Positions 25,694 to 33,838 of a stretch of DNA of 64,000 bases are shown here, piece by piece. Position 1 is the stretch's first letter, and every line of letters begins with the position of its first letter. This DNA is from Candidatus Adiutrix sp. (lineage in GTDB: Bacteria; Desulfobacterota; Desulfarculia; Adiutricales; Adiutricaceae), in contig JAISFR010000114.1 of the NCBI GenBank assembly GCA_031263565.1, forward strand, positions 1-64,000, written 5' to 3'. Under the pieces are notes generated by a model. The model was not told the DNA's origin. It saw nothing but the letters and a program-made list of their open reading frames with translations, and made no database searches. Position numbers and translations under genes: made by a program.

Positions 25694-27385
25694 GTGGACT
25701 GGCATCTGGTTATCTTCAACACCGTCGGCGGCCTGGGCATGTTCATTTACGGCATGACCATCATGTCCGACTGCCTGCAGCGCATCGCCGGCGAACGGCT
25801 CAAAAGCATTTTGGCGGCGGTCTCCGGCAACCGGCTGGCGGCCTGTCTGACCGGTCTGGTCATCACGGGCATCATTCAGAGTTCCAGCGCCACCACGGTC
25901 ATGCTGGTGGGCTTTGTCAACGCCGGGCTCATGAATCTGACCCAGGCCGTGGGCGTGGCCCTGGGGGCCAAGATCGGCACGACGGTCACCGGGCAGCTCC
26001 TGGCCTTCAATATTGCCGAAGTGGCCCTGCCGGCCGTCGCCCTCGGCACCTTTATGCGGGTTTTCTGCGGCAACCGCAACGCCCGGGAAATCGGCGGCAT
26101 CATTTTGGGCTTCGGTTTTTTGTTTTTCGGCATGGAACTGATGAAAGCCGGGGTCAGCCCCTTCAAGGATTCGGGCCTGATGGTGGATTTTTTCACCCGC
26201 TTTGACGCCAACAGTTTCGGCGGCATTGTGCTCTGCATTCTGGTGGGCACCGGCTGCACCATGATCGTCCAGTCCAGTTCGGTGACCGTCGGCCTGACCA
26301 TGGCTCTGGCCACCCAGGGCCTTTTGACCCTTCCGGGAGCGGCGGCCCTGGTTCTGGGCGACAATATCGGCACCACCATCACCGCCGAACTGGCCGCCCT
26401 GAAGACCGACGTGGCCGCCCGCCGCACGGCCCGGGCCAATTCCATTTGCAGTATTATCGGGGCCTCTTATATGGCCCTCTTATTTCCCTTCTATGTGGAT
26501 CTGGTGGTATGGCTGACCCAGCTCGGTTCCAGCCTGGGCCCGGCCGACCTGGTGGTGGACGGGATCAAGCCCAATATCGCCCGTTACGTGGCCAACGCCC
26601 ACAGCATATTCAATGTGATCAATTCCGCTGTTTTCCTGGTGGCTCTGCCCCTGCTGGTCAAGGCGGCCATCGCCCTGACCGCCAAAGGCAAGGAGCCGGA
26701 CCGGGACGACCTGATGGCCCCCATGTTTCTGGATGAAGGCTCGCTTAAGACGCCCATGGTGGCCCTGAGCCAGTCCCGCAAGGAAATCGTCCGCATGGCT
26801 GAAATCAGCCGCCAGATGGCGGCCGACGTCTTTCCGGCCTTTGTCAGCCGAAAACGCCGGGACATGAACCGGCCGGACTTGAAAGAGGAAGCCCTGGACG
26901 GACTGCAGCGCTCCATTCACCGCTATCTGGTGCAGCTCTACGGCGACCACAACAGCCCGGAAGAGCAGGAACTCATCACCACCCAGATGACCATGGTCAA
27001 CGCCATCGAACGGCTGGGCGACACCACCACCAATATCGCCGAACTGATCAGTTCGGCCATTGACAATAATGTCCAGCTCTCCGGCGAGGCCATGGGGGAT
27101 TACCGGCAAATATCCGACACCGCCCTGGAGTTCTACGATCTGGTGGTCACGGCTTTCAAGGAAAACAGGGTCGATATCCTGCCCCGGGCCAAGGAACTGG
27201 AAGAACGCCTGGATCAGATGCGCCTGACCATGCGCGACGGTCACCTGACCCGCCTGAGAGAGGGCGTCTGCAATGTGGACCAGGGCCTGGTCTTCACCGA
27301 CATGCTCAATTATTTCGAACGCCTGGGGGATTATCTGCTGAAGATCAGCCGGGCCTGGGTGGAACAGGCGGCCACCACTTTGTAA
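25694..27385 (+). CDS. Na+/phosphate cotransporter with PhoU-like C-terminal domain
   Basis: About 563 residues from the GTG at 25694 (VDWHLVIFNTVGGLGMFIYG); no ATG lies close, and an ATG at 25607 would add a non-hydrophobic extension. It has the two inverted Na/Pi-cotransporter repeats, each with a QSSS motif (IIQSSSATTVMLVGFVNAG and IVQSSSVTVGLTMALA) and a GxxIGTT motif (AKIGTTVTGQ, DNIGTTITAE). After about nine transmembrane helices, residues near 370-560 form a helical PhoU-like domain (ERLGDTTTNIAELISSAI, FERLGDYLLKISR). In relatives this class takes up or exports phosphate with sodium, and the PhoU part probably senses phosphate status. Confidence 0.9.
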   Translation: MDWHLVIFNTVGGLGMFIYGMTIMSDCLQRIAGERLKSILAAVSGNRLAACLTGLVITGIIQSSSATTVMLVGFVNAGLMNLTQAVGVALGAKIGTTVTGQLLAFNIAEVALPAVALGTFMRVFCGNRNAREIGGIILGFGFLFFGMELMKAGVSPFKDSGLMVDFFTRFDANSFGGIVLCILVGTGCTMIVQSSSVTVGLTMALATQGLLTLPGAAALVLGDNIGTTITAELAALKTDVAARRTARANSICSIIGASYMALLFPFYVDLVVWLTQLGSSLGPADLVVDGIKPNIARYVANAHSIFNVINSAVFLVALPLLVKAAIALTAKGKEPDRDDLMAPMFLDEGSLKTPMVALSQSRKEIVRMAEISRQMAADVFPAFVSRKRRDMNRPDLKEEALDGLQRSIHRYLVQLYGDHNSPEEQELITTQMTMVNAIERLGDTTTNIAELISSAIDNNVQLSGEAMGDYRQISDTALEFYDLVVTAFKENRVDILPRAKELEERLDQMRLTMRDGHLTRLREGVCNVDQGLVFTDMLNYFERLGDYLLKISRAWVEQAATTL

Positions 27386-27421
27386 AGGGCCATATTTTCA
27401 AGGTTGGAAGGGAGACTTGTC

Positions 27422-27946
27422 ATGAGGGAACGCATAGTGGTCAAAGAAGGCGACATCACCAAAGAGACAGTGGAGGCCATCGTCAATGCCGCCAACAATT
27501 CCCTTCTGGGCGGCGGGGGGGTGGACGGGGCCATCCACCGGGCCGCCGGCCCCGGCCTCCTGGCCGACTGCCGCGCTCTGGGCGGCTGCGCCACGGGCGA
27601 CGCCAAGGTCACCTGCGGCCATCAACTGCCGGCCAGATGGATCATCCACACCGTGGGCCCCGTCTGGCACGGCGGCCATAACGGCGAGCCGGGGCTCCTG
27701 GCTTCGGCCTACCGCCGCTCCCTGGAGGAAGCCGCCCGGGTCGGGGCCAGGACGGTGGCCTTCCCGGCCATTTCCACGGGCGTTTACGGCTACCCCAAAG
27801 ACAAGGCCGCTTGCGTGGCCGTCAGCACCATCAGCCAATTTTTGGCTCAACACCCGGAAATTGAGGAAGTGCGGCTGGTCTGCTTTTCGGCCGATTCCGC
27901 CGAAACCCATTGCCAGGCCCTGGAACAGGCCCTGGAGAACGCCTGA
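27422..27946 (+). CDS. macro-domain protein, probable O-acetyl-ADP-ribose deacetylase
   Basis: A 174-residue single-domain macro protein, about the family's usual length. The ATG at 27422 has GGGAG about 8 bases upstream. Conserved motifs are GDIT near residue 10, [24 protein letters not shown] (adenosine and distal ribose loop), and [12 protein letters not shown] (phosphate-binding loop). These match the MacroD/YmdB group that removes ADP-ribose or hydrolyses O-acetyl-ADP-ribose. The gene starts 36 bases after the transporter stop and ends at a strong terminator, so the two are likely co-transcribed. Whether that reflects a shared function is unknown. Confidence 0.93.
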   Translation: MRERIVVKEGDITKETVEAIVNAANNSLLGGGGVDGAIHRAAGPGLLADCRALGGCATGDAKVTCGHQLPARWIIHTVGPVWHGGHNGEPGLLASAYRRSLEEAARVGARTVAFPAISTGVYGYPKDKAACVAVSTISQFLAQHPEIEEVRLVCFSADSAETHCQALEQALENA

Positions 27947-27956
27947 GCGCAACCAG

Positions 27957-27980
27957 CCCGCGGCCGACCAGCGCCGCGGG
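27957..27980. terminator. GC hairpin in the convergent macro/proB interval
   Basis: CCCGCGGC and GCCGCGGG form a perfect 8-bp stem with an 8-base loop, directly after the macro-domain gene. No T-run follows it; it probably acts with the next hairpin. Confidence 0.4.
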
Positions 27981-27992
27981 ACACAAAAGCAC

Positions 27993-28016
27993 GGCCGGCT
28001 TGAAGCCGGACCTTTT
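27993..28016 (+). terminator. intrinsic terminator of the transporter/macro-domain unit
   Basis: CCGGCTT and AAGCCGG pair around a single G, followed by ACCTTTT. It lies between the convergent macro-domain and proB genes and should stop transcripts from the plus strand. Confidence 0.55.
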
Positions 28017-28025
28017 CGGGCCCGG

Positions 28026-29159
28026 TCAGAGCAGCCCCTCGGAGAGGGCCAGATTGTCGCAGTGAACGACTTCGTCGGAATGGCTGTAGCCCAGTATTTC
28101 GGCGATGCGGCGGCTGGGGCGGCCCATTATTTTCTCGATTTCGGCCGAACTGTAATTGCTGAGCCCCAGAGCCAGGGTCCGCCCCTCTTCATCCTGAACG
28201 GCCACCGGGTCCCCGGGGGCAAAACTCCCTTCGACCCCGCTGATGCCGCCGGGCAGCAAGCTCTTGCCCCGCCGGGTCAGGGCCTGGGCGCAGCCCCGGT
28301 CCACGGTGACCCGCCCTCTGGGCCGGCTGGCGAAGGCCAGCCAGTCTTTTTTGCCATGCAGTTTCTTGGGGTGCGGCCGGAAGAAGGTGCCCACATCCTG
28401 GCCCTCGACGATTTTCAGCAGAACATCGCGCCGGGCCCCGGAGGCGATGACGCTGGCCGTTCCGGCCTCGGCCAGGCGTTTGGCCGCCCGCAGCTTGGTG
28501 TACATGCCCCCGGAGCCCAAAGGCCCGCCGCCGCCGGCCAGGGCCAGCACCGAGGGGCTGATCCTCTCCACCAGCGACAACAGGCTGGCCTGGGGATCAC
28601 GGCGGGGGTCGGCGTCATAGAGGCCCTCGATATCGGTCAGGTTGATGAAGAGTTCGGCCTCGGCCAGGCCGGCGACCAGGGCGCCGAGAGTGTCGTTTTC
28701 CCCGAATTTCAGTTCGTCCACGGCCACGGTGTCGTTTTCGTTGATGACCGGCACCACCTTGTGGGCCAGCAGGGTCTGGAGGGTGTTTTTGGTGTTGAGG
28801 AATCCGGCCCGGTCAGCCAGGTCGCCGGCGGTGATGAGAATCTGGGCGCTGAGGAGCCCGGCCTGGGACAAGGCCTTTTCCCAGGCGGCCATCAGAAAGA
28901 CCTGGCCCACGGCGGCGCTGGCCTGCTTGAGTTTCAGGGTGCGGGGCCGTTCGGCCAGACCCAGTTTTTTAAAGCCGGCCCCAATGGCCCCGGAAGAGAC
29001 GATCAGCACCTCGCAGCCCTGGCGGCGCAGAGTGGCCGTCTGCCGGGCCAGCGCTTTCAGGCGGTTGCCGGACAGGCCGTCTTTTTCAAAGAGAACATTG
29101 GTGCCCGCCTTGAAGACCAGGCGGCGGCACTTGCGCAGGGCTTGGCGATTTTCGAGCAT
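28026..29159 (-). CDS. proB: glutamate 5-kinase
   Basis: A 377-residue protein with an amino-acid-kinase domain (about 1-260) and a C-terminal PUA domain (about 275-375), as in full-length ProB. Motifs include VFKAGTNVLF near the N-terminus, EVLIVSSGAIGAG, PVINENDTVAVDELKFGENDTLGALVA (glutamate and ATP site), and GSGGMYTKLRAAKRLAEAG. It phosphorylates L-glutamate in the first step of proline synthesis. It is the last gene of the valS-nadC-proB unit, 13 bases after nadC. No proA is visible nearby. Confidence 0.95.
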   Translation of the reverse strand: MLENRQALRKCRRLVFKAGTNVLFEKDGLSGNRLKALARQTATLRRQGCEVLIVSSGAIGAGFKKLGLAERPRTLKLKQASAAVGQVFLMAAWEKALSQAGLLSAQILITAGDLADRAGFLNTKNTLQTLLAHKVVPVINENDTVAVDELKFGENDTLGALVAGLAEAELFINLTDIEGLYDADPRRDPQASLLSLVERISPSVLALAGGGGPLGSGGMYTKLRAAKRLAEAGTASVIASGARRDVLLKIVEGQDVGTFFRPHPKKLHGKKDWLAFASRPRGRVTVDRGCAQALTRRGKSLLPGGISGVEGSFAPGDPVAVQDEEGRTLALGLSNYSSAEIEKIMGRPSRRIAEILGYSHSDEVVHCDNLALSEGLL

Positions 29160-29172
29160 AGCTGATCCGAAA

Positions 29173-30036
29173 TTAGCCGGCGTTAAAATCCCAATCCAAG
29201 CCCAGGTCTACCGAAGGGGCCGAGTGGGTCAGGGCGCCGACGGAAATCATGTCCACCCCGGTCTGGGCCACGGCCCCGATGGTCTGGAGGTTGATGCCCC
29301 CGGAGGCTTCCAGGATGGTGCCCCGGACGGTGGGGTCGGGGTGTTCCCGGGTCAGGCGCACGCCTTCGCGCAGGATTTCCGGCCCGATGTTGTCCAGCAT
29401 GATCATGTCGGGTCTGGCGGCCAGGGCTTCGCGAAGCTGCTCCAGGGTCTCGACTTCCACCTCTATTTTCAGGGTGTGGGGCGCCTGGCGGCGGGCCTGT
29501 TCCACGGCCCCGGCTATGGAGCCGGCGGCGGCGATGTGGTTGTCTTTGATCAGAATGCCGTCATAGAGGGCGAAGCGGTGGTTACGGCCGCCGCCGTGGC
29601 GCACGGCCGCTTTTTCCAATAAGCGCAAGCCCGGGGTGGTCTTGCGGGTGTCGATCACGGACACCCGGGGATTGTTGGCGGCGGCCACGTATTTGGCGGT
29701 CAGGGTGGCCACGCCCGACATGTGCATCAGAAAATTCAGGGTCACCCGCTCGGAGGCCAGGAGCGACTGCGCCGGCCCCTCGACCCGGGCTATTTCGGCC
29801 CCGGGGCGGAGGCGGTCGCCGTCAGCCGCCAGGGGGGTGAAAACAGCGGTGGGGTCCACCTGATGGAGAGTTTCCACGGCGGCGGTCAGACCGGAGAGCA
29901 CCAGGTCGCCCCGGGCCACCAGGCTGGCCCGGCCGCGCCGTTTGTAAGGAATGGTCAGACGGGAGGTGATGTCGCCCGGCCCCAGATCTTCCTCCAGGGC
30001 CAGGCGGACGATGTCGCTTACGGAAAAGGGATTCAT
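29173..30036 (-). CDS. nadC: nicotinate-nucleotide pyrophosphorylase (quinolinate phosphoribosyltransferase)
   Basis: A 287-residue enzyme of normal length. It carries LALEEDLGPGDITSRLT at the start, then ERVTLNFLMHMSGVATLT, DTRKTTPGLRLLEKAAVRHGGGRNHRF (phosphoribosyl-pyrophosphate and quinolinate site), ILIKDNHIAAAG, and EVEVETLEQLREAL. The C-terminal EASGGINLQTIGAVAQTGVDMISVGALTHS closes the barrel. It converts quinolinate and PRPP to nicotinate mononucleotide in NAD synthesis. The start overlaps the valS stop by four bases (ATGA), indicating translational coupling. Confidence 0.96.
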   Translation of the reverse strand: MNPFSVSDIVRLALEEDLGPGDITSRLTIPYKRRGRASLVARGDLVLSGLTAAVETLHQVDPTAVFTPLAADGDRLRPGAEIARVEGPAQSLLASERVTLNFLMHMSGVATLTAKYVAAANNPRVSVIDTRKTTPGLRLLEKAAVRHGGGRNHRFALYDGILIKDNHIAAAGSIAGAVEQARRQAPHTLKIEVEVETLEQLREALAARPDMIMLDNIGPEILREGVRLTREHPDPTVRGTILEASGGINLQTIGAVAQTGVDMISVGALTHSAPSVDLGLDWDFNAG

Positions 30037-32693
30037 GGGGCCTCCATTTCCCTGAGCAGGTTCAAAGAACGTTTCAGGGTTTCAGTGCGGGCCTCCATGG
30101 CGCTGAGCCGTTCTCGGGTTTCCTCCACGATTTCCTCGGGGGCCTTGTTGACATAGTCGGCGTTGGCCAGCTTGGCCCGGGCGGCCTTGGCCTCTTTCCC
30201 CAGGCCGGCCAGTTCTTTTTCCAGGCGCCGGCTTTCCTCGGCCAGGTCGATGTGGCCGGCCAGCGGCAGCCAGACTTCGCCCCAGGGGAAGGCGGCCAGA
30301 GCCGCGTCGCGGGGTTTGGCCGTTTCCGCCCCGGCCAGGCCGAGGCTTTCGGCGCCCATGAGCTTCAGGAGCAGCGGGCTGTACTCCTCAAGGGCCGAGG
30401 CCAGGGCGGGCTCGCCGCACTTGACCAGCGGGGCCAGTTTCTGGGCCTGGGGCAGCCCGAAATCGGCCCGCATGGAACGCGTCGCCCGGGTCACATCCAT
30501 CAGAAAGCCGATGCGCTCTTCGGCGGCCGGGTCCAGCACCTGATCGTCGCCCTCGGGGAAAGGGGCCAGCATGAGGCTGCCGGGGGCCCCGGGCAGTTTG
30601 GACCACAGTTCCTCGGTGACGAAGGGCATGATGGGGTGCAACAGTTTCAGAAGCACCGACAGGGAATAGACCAGGTTGGACTGGACGCTGACCCTGGCCG
30701 CCTCGTCCTCGCCGTAGAGCATGGGCTTGATGAGTTCCAGATGCCAGTCGCAGAACTCGTCCCAGACGAAGTGATAGATGACGTCGGCCAGGCGGTCGTA
30801 ATAGAATTCGTCCAGATGTCGGCGCATCAGGCGCACGGTGCGGTCCAGGCGGCTGCGCAGCCAGCGGTCGGGAAGAGTGAGCGGGGCCGGCGCTCCATCG
30901 CTGAGGCGGGCCGCGCCGAGGTTATTTAAGACCAGCTTGGCGGCGTTCCAGAGCTTGTTGACGAATTTGCCGTAACCGGCAACGCGTTCGTCGCTCAGGC
31001 GGATGTCCCGGCCGTGCCCGGCCAGGGAACAGAGGGTGAAGCGGAAGGCATCGGCCCCGTAGCGGTCGACGATATTGAGGGGATCGACCACGTTGCCTTT
31101 GGACTTGCTCATCTTCCGGCCTTCGGCGTCCTTGACCAGGGCGTGGATGATGACCGTCCTGAAGGGCGTTTCCTTCATGAAATGGAGGCCCATCATCATC
31201 ATCCGGGCCACCCAGAAGAAGATGATGTCAAAGCCGGTCACCAGGCAGGTGGTCGGGTAATAGCGCGCCAGGTCCGGGCTTTGGTCCGGCCAGCCCAGGG
31301 TGGAGAAGGGCCAGAGAGCCGAGGAGAACCAGGTGTCCAGCACATCCGGGTCCCGCTCCAGATCTTCCCCGCAGTAGGGGCAGGCCAAAGGATCTTCCCG
31401 GCTGACAATGGTCTGTCCGCAGCTCAGGCAATGCCACGCCGGAATCTGATGGCCCCACCACAACTGGCGGCTGATGCACCAGTCGCGGATATTGTCCAGC
31501 CACTCGAAATAGGTCTTTTCCCAGTTTTTGGGCACAAAGGCGGTTTCGCCGTCCCGCACGGCCCGGGCGGCCCGGGCGGCCAGAGGGGCGGTGCGGACGA
31601 ACCACTGCCTGGAAAGGTTGGGCTCAACCACGGTTTTGCAGCGATAACAGACGCCCACGGCGTGAGTCAGGGGCTCGGTCTTTTCCAGAAGACCGCCCTC
31701 TTCCAGTTCGGCCAGCATGTTCCGGCGGCAGTCGAAGCGGTCCTGCCCGGCATAGCGGCCGGCGGCCTGGTTCATGCGGCCGTCGTCGTCAATACATTTG
31801 AGGCTGGGAAGCCGATGGGCCTGCCCCAGCTTAAAGTCGTTGGGGTCGTGGGCCGGGGTGACCTTGAGAGCCCCGGTGCCGAAGTCCGGGTCCACATAGC
31901 TGTCGGCGATAATGGGCGCCACCCGGTCGGTCAGCGGCACCAGGACTTTTTCCCCGATCAGATCCTGGAAACGGGAATCCTGAGGATTGACGGCCACGGC
32001 CGTGTCGCCGAAAATGGTCTCCGGCCGGGTGGTGGCCACGGTCAGCACGGCCTCTTTCCCGACCACCGGATAGCGCACATAGTAAAGGTGGTCTGGCCGG
32101 TCTTCGTGTTCGACCTCCAGGTCGGCCAGGGCCGTCCGGCAGCGGGGGCACCAGTTGATGATGTAATAGTCCCGGTAGATGAGGCCCTGCTCGTAGAGGC
32201 TGACGAAAACTTCCCGCACCGCCCGGGAGAGGCCCTCATCCATAGTGAAGCGCTCGCGGCTCCAGTCGCAGGAAGCCCCCAGGCGGCGCAACTGATGGAC
32301 GATGTCGGCGCCGTATTCATTTTTCCACCGCCAGACCCGCTCCACGAATTTTTCCCGGCCCAGTTCCTCCCGGCTGCCGCCTTCGGCGGCCAGGGCCCGC
32401 TCCACCACGTTCTGGGTGGCGATGCCGGCGTGGTCGGTGCCCGGGAGCCATAAGGTATTGTCCCCGCACATGCGGTGGTAGCGGGTCAATATATCCTGAA
32501 GGGTTTCGTCGAGAGCGTGGCCCATGTGGAGCTTGCCGGTGACGTTGGGCGGAGGGATGACGATGACGAAAGGCCGGCCGGGAGCGGCAGGGTCGGCCCT
32601 GAAAAATCCGCTTTCCTCCCACCACTTGTAGAGCCTGGCTTCGGCCTCCTGATGGTTGAAGTTTTTATCCAGCCCGGCGGCGTCTCTGGTCAT
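30033..32693 (-). CDS. valS: valyl-tRNA synthetase
   Basis: 886 residues from the ATG at 32693, which has AAGGA about 6 bases upstream; the frame continues upstream without need. The class I signature is PPPNVTGKLHMGHAL (HMGH) and the second motif is GRKMSKSKGNVVDP. The editing domain (TTRPETIFGDTAVAVNP) and the C-terminal coiled coil (SRRLEKELAGLGKEAKAARAKLAN) are present. It charges tRNA-Val and edits threonine. It has its own promoter-like sequence in the gap from the OleD-like gene. Confidence 0.97.
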   Translation of the reverse strand: MTRDAAGLDKNFNHQEAEARLYKWWEESGFFRADPAAPGRPFVIVIPPPNVTGKLHMGHALDETLQDILTRYHRMCGDNTLWLPGTDHAGIATQNVVERALAAEGGSREELGREKFVERVWRWKNEYGADIVHQLRRLGASCDWSRERFTMDEGLSRAVREVFVSLYEQGLIYRDYYIINWCPRCRTALADLEVEHEDRPDHLYYVRYPVVGKEAVLTVATTRPETIFGDTAVAVNPQDSRFQDLIGEKVLVPLTDRVAPIIADSYVDPDFGTGALKVTPAHDPNDFKLGQAHRLPSLKCIDDDGRMNQAAGRYAGQDRFDCRRNMLAELEEGGLLEKTEPLTHAVGVCYRCKTVVEPNLSRQWFVRTAPLAARAARAVRDGETAFVPKNWEKTYFEWLDNIRDWCISRQLWWGHQIPAWHCLSCGQTIVSREDPLACPYCGEDLERDPDVLDTWFSSALWPFSTLGWPDQSPDLARYYPTTCLVTGFDIIFFWVARMMMMGLHFMKETPFRTVIIHALVKDAEGRKMSKSKGNVVDPLNIVDRYGADAFRFTLCSLAGHGRDIRLSDERVAGYGKFVNKLWNAAKLVLNNLGAARLSDGAPAPLTLPDRWLRSRLDRTVRLMRRHLDEFYYDRLADVIYHFVWDEFCDWHLELIKPMLYGEDEAARVSVQSNLVYSLSVLLKLLHPIMPFVTEELWSKLPGAPGSLMLAPFPEGDDQVLDPAAEERIGFLMDVTRATRSMRADFGLPQAQKLAPLVKCGEPALASALEEYSPLLLKLMGAESLGLAGAETAKPRDAALAAFPWGEVWLPLAGHIDLAEESRRLEKELAGLGKEAKAARAKLANADYVNKAPEEIVEETRERLSAMEARTETLKRSLNLLREMEAP

Positions 32694-32742
32694 TGGCGGT
32701 CCTTCTCTCTTCCCCTGTTTCACGGCGCGGTTACAAGCTTTT

Positions 32743-32771
32743 ATTATCCGATATTTGAAGGGAAAATACAA
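32743..32771 (-). promoter_or_regulatory. candidate sigma-70 promoter of valS-nadC-proB
   Basis: On the minus strand TTGTAT (32766-32771) and GATAAT (32743-32748) are separated by 17 bases. The -10 is a 5/6 match. The predicted 5' untranslated region is about 45 bases. It separates the housekeeping genes from the lipid-synthase cluster. Confidence 0.5.
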
Positions 32772-32821
32772 GCGGCGAAACAGCGGCACAGCGGCGATGA
32801 GTGGGCCAAAGGCCGGAGTCC

Positions 32822-33838
32822 TTAAAGGCGCGATTCCCGCCGGCTGTGCTGCCGCAGTCTTTCCAGTCCTTCGGCCAGACTCACCGGCGCCTTAAAATCC
32901 AAATCCCTTTTCAGGCGGTCCAGGCGGAACCAGTGAGGCAGGCTCAGTTCTTCGGCCACAAAACCGGTCAAAGGCGGTTCGCCTTTAAGGCGCAGCAGGT
33001 ACCAGGCCCTTTCCAGGACCGAGCCGCCGGCCCGGCCCAGCCAGGCCGGCAGAAGGCCGGACGCTTTCAAGCTCTGACCGGGAGGGGAGACGGCCTGGAG
33101 TATCCTGGAAATCAGGTCGGGGGCGGTCAGCGGTTCCCCCTGGGCCACAAAATAGGCCCGGCCGCCTATCACGTCGCCCCGGCCCGCCCTGAAGAGCCCG
33201 GCGGCCGCCAGAAAAGCTTCGGCCGCGGTGTCGATGTAAGTGCCGTCCACCAGGGCCGTGGATTTCAGCAGCCATAAGCGCCCGGCCGCGGCTTTGGCTT
33301 TGAGGCGCGGCAAAAAATGGGGATCCCCCGGCCCCCAGATCAGGTGGGGGCGCAAGGCCGCGGTGCGGAAGCCCCCGGGCTGGTCGGCCGCCAGAATCAT
33401 CCGCTCGGCCAGCATCTTGGAATAGGCGTAAGGCCGCTCGGGCCGGGCCGCGTAAGGCGCGCTTTCATCCACCCCGTCCAGGGGCCGGCCGCTGTGGACC
33501 ACGCTGGGGGAACTGGCCCCCACCAGCCAGGCCGCGCCGCCCCGGCGGGCGGCTTCCAGAACATTGAAGCTGCCGACCAGATTGGCCTGAAGGTAATCGT
33601 CCAAGGGCCCCCAGACCCCGCTTTTGGCCGCGCAGTGGATGACCCCGTCCACCCCCCGGGCGGCGGCCCTGACGGCCGGCCCGTCCCGGAGGTCGGCTAA
33701 AAGCGTCTCCACCCCCCGGGCGGCGATCTCCGGGGCCGGCCGCCGGGTGACGGTCCGCACCGTCCAGCCGCGCTCCAAAAGAAAATCCAGGATCCGCCCG
33801 CCCAGGAAACCCTGGGCGCCGCTCAAAAGCACTTTCAT
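32822..33838 (-). CDS. OleD-like NAD(P)-dependent 2-alkyl-3-ketoalkanoate reductase / 3-beta-HSD family
   Basis: A 338-residue extended short-chain dehydrogenase. The Rossmann motif is GAQGFLGGRIL (residues 7-17), followed by GVIHCAAKSGVWG, the catalytic Ser region (GASSPSVVHSG) and the YAYSK motif. ALRPHLIWGPGDPHFLPRL and the C-terminal RLKGEPPLTGFVAEELSLPHWF closely match the pattern of OleD, which reduces the beta-ketoacid from OleA in long-chain olefin synthesis. No oleA, oleB or oleC is visible here. The start overlaps the SGNH-esterase stop (ATGA), so it belongs to the lipid cluster, probably reducing a keto group of its product. That role is inference. Confidence 0.82.
   Translation of the reverse strand: MKVLLSGAQGFLGGRILDFLLERGWTVRTVTRRPAPEIAARGVETLLADLRDGPAVRAAARGVDGVIHCAAKSGVWGPLDDYLQANLVGSFNVLEAARRGGAAWLVGASSPSVVHSGRPLDGVDESAPYAARPERPYAYSKMLAERMILAADQPGGFRTAALRPHLIWGPGDPHFLPRLKAKAAAGRLWLLKSTALVDGTYIDTAAEAFLAAAGLFRAGRGDVIGGRAYFVAQGEPLTAPDLISRILQAVSPPGQSLKASGLLPAWLGRAGGSVLERAWYLLRLKGEPPLTGFVAEELSLPHWFRLDRLKRDLDFKAPVSLAEGLERLRQHSRRESRL

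Noticed and set aside
28026-32693. valS-nadC-proB as functional members of the lipid-synthase cluster
   Set aside because: They are housekeeping genes with their own promoter-like sequence and a 128-base gap from the OleD-like gene.
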